The notes beneath the pieces were generated by a model. The model worked only from the letters and a program-made list of their open reading frames with translations, was not told where the DNA came from and made no database searches. Of a stretch of 10,960 nt of DNA, positions 6,226 to 10,960 are shown one piece after another. The stretch comes from Desulfobacteraceae bacterium (GTDB taxonomy: Bacteria; Desulfobacterota; Desulfobacteria; Desulfobacterales; Desulfosalsimonadaceae). A program made the position numbers and the translations under genes. Every line of letters begins with the position of its first letter. The stretch's first letter is position 1. The stretch is from assembly GCA_011389605.1 (NCBI GenBank), contig JAABTZ010000053.1, positions 1 through 10,960 on the forward strand, written 5' to 3'.

Positions 6226-9111
6226 CTACCAGTTTACCGGGATCCGTACCTGTTTTCCGGCCTTGTTTTCAAAAAGAAGCCAGCCGTTTTTAAGACCGAA
6301 CAAAAACAGGTCCCGGGTGATTTCAACATCTTTTTTGCAGTATTGGATGATTTCCGCGATCCGTCCCTGCTTCCACCATTTAAGCGCCTGAAGCCCGTCA
6401 CCGTTTTTCTGCGCCCCAAGGCTTACCCGGGCCAGATGATCCAGGGAAAGCCTGTAGCCAAGATGGTTATGCACATCTTCGAGAATATCGAGTGTAGGAA
6501 GGCGCTGCCAGGAAAAAGTCACGTAGCCGGACAGGACCTGGTAGTCAAAACGCTTTATATTAAAACCCACCACCAGCTCCAGTGAGCTGAGATGATCCAT
6601 CAAATCGGCTATTTCATGGGCCTGATATACCGCATATTTATCTTTTTGGGAATCATAGAGCACTGCACAGCTCACACCCATATCCCGGGCCATGGACCAG
6701 CCGCCCACCTCTTGGGCGCTGAGCCTGGTTTCGATATCAAGTACGCCATATCTTCGTATGCCGGCATATATGCCCGGCCGGGTCTGTGTTTGCCGGCTGA
6801 CAGTGCTGCCTGGTAAAATATCGGGCCATGGTGCAGCTTTTTTACTGGTTTTTTTTTTAATCAGGCGTTTGAGGATAAATGCGGCCGCGGCCTTGTCAAT
6901 GGGCCGGTTTCCTGATCCGCATTTGGGTGAATGTACACAGGCCGGACATCCGTTTTCACAAGTGCAATCGGCAATGGCTTTCAGGCTGTTTTCAAGCAGT
7001 TCTTCAAGCCGGCTCCAGGCGCTTTTGCACAAACCGATCCCACCGGGAAAGGCATCATAGACGAAAACGGCAGCGCTTTGAACCTGGCCGTGAAACGGCG
7101 TTGAAATACCGGCAAGATCATTCCGGTCGCAAAGCACCAGAAGCGGGCAGATACCTATGGCAGCATGCTCAACAGCATGAATGCCTCCCATGAAATGAAG
7201 CCGGGCTTTTTCGGTTTTCTCCTGGACTTGCAGGGGAATGGCGATCCAAATGCCTTCTGTTTCAAATACCTGGGGCGGCAGATCCAAGGGCATGACATTG
7301 ATCCGTTTCTGATCCCGGATCTGGCGGCGCTCATATCCGGTCACCTGATCGGTGACCCGGAGCCTGCCGAATCCAGCCCAGGTGGAGCCAATGGCTTTGC
7401 GGCTGTACTCCTCAAGGATTTCAGTCTGCTTGTCGGCCTGAACCCGGGTATAATAATTGGGGTTTGCCCTGGAGACGGTCACGGTTTTGGTTTCAGGGTC
7501 AAGCCTGTCCACACGGAAAGTTTTTCCGAGATGCAGGTAGACCGCACCCGGATGCGTTTCCCTGAAGGCTCTGAATCCGTCTATTTCTCCCATGTTTTCG
7601 CCGGTTTTTCCGTCAATGATATTATACCGGCTGCCCGAGCCCCTGAGGTCAATGTCTCTGTGCGGCTGTTTGCGTGCCGCATAATATATATTCCCTGAAG
7701 CGGAACAAAGCAGGTGGCCTTTTTCAACCAGGCGCAAAAGGCTTTGGCCCACCCTGGATCCGGGAAAAACAAAATCATCTTCTTCCAGGGGTTTTTCCGC
7801 TGCAACACATACAAGATGCTTTTCGAGCAGATCAGCATTGTCCGGATTGATCATAGCCGATTCCGGCGGCAAATTGATAACATCTGCGGCATGGCGCATT
7901 ATATACTGATCAAGGGCGTCTTCTCCGGCGATCATTACAATGGCTGCATCCCGTCCGGACCTGCCTACCCTTCCCCCCCGCTGGCGGGTTGCCATGACGG
8001 TTCCCGGATAACCCACCAGGATGCATAAATCAAGATCTCCGATATCAATGCCGAGTTCAAGGGCGCTTGTTGAAATCACAGCCAGAAGTTCGCCGGTGAC
8101 AAGCTTTTGTTCAATTTTTCTTCGCTCCTCAGGTAGAAACCCAGCCCGGTAAGCGCTGATCTTGCCGGCATTTGCACCTTTCTGGCTGCCGGCCCAAACC
8201 GAGATAAGTTCTGTCATTTTCCGGGACTGGCAATAGACAATGGTGCGAAGCCTGCGGTGCATGGCCGCTTTTATAAGCAGGATGGCCGTGCGCGCAGGGC
8301 TGTCAACAGGGTTGATAAACACCAGATGGCGCTTTCCTTCAGGTGCGCCGGTTTGTTCTACGGCAGAAACATCCAGCCCGGTCAGGGAGCTGCATAAATC
8401 CGCCGGGTTGCCAATGGTAGCCGAGCTGAATACAAATACAGGCTCAGCCCCGTATTCGGCAAGAATACGCCTGAAGCGCCGCAGAACCTGGGCCATGTGC
8501 GAGCCCAGTATGCCGCGGTAGGTATGCACCTCGTCAATAACAACAAAATCAATGGCGGAAAGAAACTGCCCCCATTTTTCATGATGTGCAAGAAATGTAA
8601 GATGCAGCATTTCCGGATTGGTTAAAATCACATTTGGGGGATTTTCCCGGATTTTCTTCCGGTTCCAGGCTGTTGTGTCTCCGTCGTATATGGCCGCGGT
8701 GGGAGAAAGTTTTTGAAATACGCTGCTCATTTCCCCAAAGGCCCGAAGCTGATCCTGGGCAAGCGCTTTTAGGGGAAAGAGATACAGGGCCCGGGACCGG
8801 GGATTTTCCAGGATGCGCCCGATGACCGGAAGATTGTATATAAGGGTTTTGCCGCTTGCAGTCGGCGTTGCCACAACAACATGGCGGCGATTTTGAATCT
8901 GGCGGACAGCTTCATACTGATGGGTGTATAAGGCCTTGATTCCGATTTTTTTTAAAAGGGACTCAATCTTTTTATCGGAAAGGGTATCTGCATGCCTGGC
9001 TTTTTTAGCCGGCTGTTTTCCATGATGGACAACCTGGTTGCCAAGGCGTGGGGATTTTTTCAGAGCTTTTATATATTCGTGAATATTGCCGGTTTCCACA
9101 TTGGTTTGCAT
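6226..9111 (-). CDS. mrfA: MrfA/YprA-type DUF1998 DEAD/DEAH helicase fused to a DEDD exonuclease domain
   Basis: A 961-aa protein with two enzymatic parts. Residues about 58-400 form a superfamily 2 helicase: Walker A ATPTASGKT (81-89), DEVH (193-196), SAT (230-232) and motif VI QRGGRVGRSGR (377-387). Residues about 640-745 are the DUF1998/MrfA C-terminal region with the cysteine cluster C716, C718, C722, C725 and C731 (CPACVHSPKC). From about 785 to 945 an RNase H-like exonuclease domain follows: D792-I-E794, D856 (NIKRFD) and Y924-x3-D928, a DEDDy-like set. In Bacillus, helicase MrfA and exonuclease MrfB are separate neighbouring genes acting in mitomycin-damage repair. Here both lie in one chain, so ATP-driven unwinding coupled to DNA trimming is inferred. 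The start is ATG 9111, 4 nt after the holA stop; a TTG at 9198 is less likely. The ribosome site is weak, suggesting coupling to holA. Confidence 0.88.
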   Translation of the reverse strand: MQTNVETGNIHEYIKALKKSPRLGNQVVHHGKQPAKKARHADTLSDKKIESLLKKIGIKALYTHQYEAVRQIQNRRHVVVATPTASGKTLIYNLPVIGRILENPRSRALYLFPLKALAQDQLRAFGEMSSVFQKLSPTAAIYDGDTTAWNRKKIRENPPNVILTNPEMLHLTFLAHHEKWGQFLSAIDFVVIDEVHTYRGILGSHMAQVLRRFRRILAEYGAEPVFVFSSATIGNPADLCSSLTGLDVSAVEQTGAPEGKRHLVFINPVDSPARTAILLIKAAMHRRLRTIVYCQSRKMTELISVWAGSQKGANAGKISAYRAGFLPEERRKIEQKLVTGELLAVISTSALELGIDIGDLDLCILVGYPGTVMATRQRGGRVGRSGRDAAIVMIAGEDALDQYIMRHAADVINLPPESAMINPDNADLLEKHLVCVAAEKPLEEDDFVFPGSRVGQSLLRLVEKGHLLCSASGNIYYAARKQPHRDIDLRGSGSRYNIIDGKTGENMGEIDGFRAFRETHPGAVYLHLGKTFRVDRLDPETKTVTVSRANPNYYTRVQADKQTEILEEYSRKAIGSTWAGFGRLRVTDQVTGYERRQIRDQKRINVMPLDLPPQVFETEGIWIAIPLQVQEKTEKARLHFMGGIHAVEHAAIGICPLLVLCDRNDLAGISTPFHGQVQSAAVFVYDAFPGGIGLCKSAWSRLEELLENSLKAIADCTCENGCPACVHSPKCGSGNRPIDKAAAAFILKRLIKKKTSKKAAPWPDILPGSTVSRQTQTRPGIYAGIRRYGVLDIETRLSAQEVGGWSMARDMGVSCAVLYDSQKDKYAVYQAHEIADLMDHLSSLELVVGFNIKRFDYQVLSGYVTFSWQRLPTLDILEDVHNHLGYRLSLDHLARVSLGAQKNGDGLQALKWWKQGRIAEIIQYCKKDVEITRDLFLFGLKNGWLLFENKAGKQVRIPVNW

Positions 9112-9115
9112 TGGC

Positions 9116-10399
9116 TCAGCCGGCGTTTCTGGTTTGTTTTTTATCCGCGGAGATCTTTTGTTTCGGGGTAAAGACTTCCAGGATAAGAGTTTCCACAACA
9201 GCCTTTGGCGACTGGCCGGTGCTTTTCATTGACAGGTCGGCCTTATGCACTGCTGCAAGGACCCGGCCAAGCTCACGTCCGGTAAACCGGTCGCTTTGAA
9301 GAAAAACCTGGTATACCGGATAAGGATTTTTCGGGTTTTTTGCAATTACCATGTCCGTGGGGCTTTTGTCTTTTCCGGAATCACTTTGAATCTGAAGGCC
9401 GGCTTTTACCTGCCTGGCGTATTCGCAAACAGCCTTGTCATGTTCCACAACCTGGGGCAAAACCGTGGTTTTAAAGCGCTCAAAGGGCATTGATGGCTTC
9501 CAGGCACTGCCTGCCCTGGTGTCTTCAATAAAGCTTTTTACTGCCAGCTGCCGCCTCACCTGGCCGGCCACGGCGCTTAAAAGCTGCATGGGATGATACC
9601 CTGACCCCAGAAGTGAGTCCAGGTAATATAATGCAAGATCCACATTGCGCTCAGCCAGTGCTCCCGTAAACAGATAAATTGGATCCTCCCGGGTTTTTTC
9701 CAGCACGGCAGAGGCATCTGCGGCCGTTATCACAGGCCGGTCGGCGGTGTATAAAATCAATTTTTCAAGATTGTTTACAAAATTGCGCGGATCAAAACCG
9801 GTAAGATTGAAAATATGTTCAAATGCAGCTGTTTCCAGGCTTTTGCCATAAGGTGCAAGGGTTTCGGCGGAAAGCTGGCGCAATACCTGCTGCTGCTCGT
9901 TGCGTTCAGCCATGCGGGCCCCGGCTGGCACAGCACAGTTGATAATTGTTCCGGCTCCGGAAATGGCCTTGTAAAGCCGGGTGCGCTTGTCTGCCTTTTC
10001 CGTGATCAGGATGAGAAAATGGTTTTTCGGCAGGCCGCGCTGGAGAGCTGACAGCAAAATGGCGGTATCATCTGTACCCTGGCCTTTGTCTGCGGATTGA
10101 GTGCCGGCCGCAGCGGAGAAAAGATCCGCAGCCTTATAGGCAACAACCTTGGGTCCCGGAAAAAAGGAAAACGTTCCTGCGGTTTCCACAGCCTCGCTTG
10201 CCCCCTGCCCTTCTGCGGCATCCATTAGCTCAAGGCTTAATTGCCGGGATTCCGCATCAGGAATCAGTTCATTTACCAGGGCCCGGCGAGCCCGCTGGCA
10301 AAGGTAGGGTTCGCCGTATATCAGGTATATGCCTGAAAATCCGTTTTTGCGGCTGGCCTCCAGATGCCGGCCTATTTCCTTGTGGCTGATTTCAGTCAT
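9116..10399 (-). CDS. holA: DNA polymerase III subunit delta
   Basis: The delta subunit of the clamp loader, which opens the sliding clamp for loading at primers. At 427 aa it is longer than the usual 330-360. The N-terminal fold begins GIYLIYGEPYL (23-33), the degenerate nucleotide-site region typical of delta, which does not hydrolyse ATP. The lid/domain II region contains DPRNFVNNLEKLILY (203-217) and the C-terminal collar helices include ADLSMKSTG (387-395), both characteristic of HolA. The extra length seems to come from a polar insert at about 94-112 and a longer linker at about 318-358 (rich in D, K, S), plus a basic tail after 410. The ATG at 10399 is 2 nt past the lgt stop, and the gene ends 4 nt before the helicase start. 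The three genes are thus tightly packed in one transcription unit. Its ribosome site is weak, fitting translational coupling. Confidence 0.87.
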   Translation of the reverse strand: MTEISHKEIGRHLEASRKNGFSGIYLIYGEPYLCQRARRALVNELIPDAESRQLSLELMDAAEGQGASEAVETAGTFSFFPGPKVVAYKAADLFSAAAGTQSADKGQGTDDTAILLSALQRGLPKNHFLILITEKADKRTRLYKAISGAGTIINCAVPAGARMAERNEQQQVLRQLSAETLAPYGKSLETAAFEHIFNLTGFDPRNFVNNLEKLILYTADRPVITAADASAVLEKTREDPIYLFTGALAERNVDLALYYLDSLLGSGYHPMQLLSAVAGQVRRQLAVKSFIEDTRAGSAWKPSMPFERFKTTVLPQVVEHDKAVCEYARQVKAGLQIQSDSGKDKSPTDMVIAKNPKNPYPVYQVFLQSDRFTGRELGRVLAAVHKADLSMKSTGQSPKAVVETLILEVFTPKQKISADKKQTRNAG

Positions 10400-10401
10400 T
10401 T

Positions 10402-10960
10402 TTATATTTCATGTTTCCGGGATAGCCAGATAAGCAGAATCAGGGACACGGCTGCGGCTGACAGCCCCATTGCCTGGGAGACAGAAAGCAGGTTTGCCGG
10501 AAATGTTCCCCGCTCATCGCCCCTGAAAATTTCAATAAAAGAACGGGCAAGTCCGTAAAGCAGCACATAATATAAAAACAATTGACCATCAAAGCGTTTT
10601 TTGCTTCGCAAAAACAGCACAATTCCGAAAATGGCAAGGTTGGCCGCAGCCGAATAAAGCTGGGTCGGATGGATTGGCATATTAAGCGGTGCAAGTGCAT
10701 GCTGACTATGAAATTCCACAGCCCATGGCAGTTCACATGATTTCCCATAGCAGCAGCCGGCAAAAAAACACCCAAGGCGGCCGAAAAAATGGCCCAAAGG
10801 AATTGCCAGAGCAGCAATATCTGAAACCTTTCCCAAAGACATTGCATGGCTTCGGATATAGGCCATGGCAGTTATAAAAGCCACAATAAATCCGCCGTAA
10901 AATACAAGACCGCCGCTCCATATTTTAAAGACCTCAAGAGGGTTTTCCAGGAAATAATGG
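10402..10960 (-). CDS. lgt: Prolipoprotein diacylglyceryl transferase, 5' end outside the window
   Basis: Lgt transfers diacylglycerol from phosphatidylglycerol to the lipobox cysteine of prelipoproteins in the inner membrane. 185 residues are visible and the frame stays open to the window edge, so the gene is cut at its N-terminal side; an internal GTG at 10884 is not the start. Visible marks are SGGLVFYGGF (around 10892-10921), GRLGCFFAGCCYG (10744-10782), the family signature in the Cys-rich form rather than the GRxGNFxN form of E. coli, HPTQLY shortly after, and a conserved FRGDERG loop near the end. Several hydrophobic segments fit the multi-pass membrane topology. The full family length is about 260-290 aa, so roughly a third is missing. 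It is the first gene visible of the lgt-holA-helicase operon. Confidence 0.93.
   Translation of the reverse strand, partial: HYFLENPLEVFKIWSGGLVFYGGFIVAFITAMAYIRSHAMSLGKVSDIAALAIPLGHFFGRLGCFFAGCCYGKSCELPWAVEFHSQHALAPLNMPIHPTQLYSAAANLAIFGIVLFLRSKKRFDGQLFLYYVLLYGLARSFIEIFRGDERGTFPANLLSVSQAMGLSAAAVSLILLIWLSRKHEI

Noticed and set aside
9112..9198. Upstream TTG start for the helicase gene
   Set aside because: It would overlap holA by about 80 nt, begins with a rare start codon and encodes a basic, non-conserved leader; ATG 9111 sits 4 nt after the holA stop.

Overview
The window (about 50% GC by eye) looks like chromosomal DNA of an anaerobic, sulfate-reducer-like member of the Desulfobacterota (old Deltaproteobacteria). 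This is an inference. It rests on the pairing of a GlcD/GlcF-type 2-hydroxyacid dehydrogenase with a nickel-dependent lactate-racemase homologue, the Cys-rich form of the Lgt signature, and the palindromic 'CGTAAAAAGTC' repeats in the intergenic DNA. No phage, transposase, CRISPR, tRNA or rRNA gene is visible.

Left half (1-5706): a repeat copy (1-84) sits just upstream of a small secreted coiled-coil protein of unknown function (105-746). A three-gene operon on the + strand follows: FAD-linked oxidase (GlcD/Dld type, 903-2300), Fe-S/CCG-domain partner (GlcF type, 2293-3594, overlapping by 8 nt) and LarA-family nickel-pincer racemase (3653-4912). Convergent to it lies a GntR regulator of the FadR/FCD class (4975-5706, - strand), of the kind that controls lactate, glycolate and other organic-acid genes. 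Together these form a self-contained 2-hydroxyacid (probably lactate) module: the racemase interconverts enantiomers, the dehydrogenase pair oxidises one of them, and the regulator senses the acid. A palindrome just upstream of the regulator start (5728-5755) shares an 11-bp core, with one mismatch, with a site upstream of the operon (789-799). I propose both as operators.

Middle (5707-6225): a gene-free stretch with the operator candidate, a decayed repeat copy, and an intact 154-bp palindromic element (5921-6074) able to fold into a hairpin of about 109 nt. The right half of this element is 94% identical to positions 1-84 in the same orientation, so two direct copies bracket the whole hydroxyacid module.

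Right half (6226-10960, all - strand): a tight housekeeping and repair operon, lgt (lipoprotein modification, 5' end outside the window), holA (DNA polymerase III delta subunit) and a 961-aa protein. That protein joins an MrfA/YprA-type DUF1998 helicase to a C-terminal DEDD (RNase H-like) exonuclease domain, so both activities of the Bacillus MrfA-MrfB repair pair are in one polypeptide. This fusion and the racemase-dehydrogenase module are the most interesting parts of the window.
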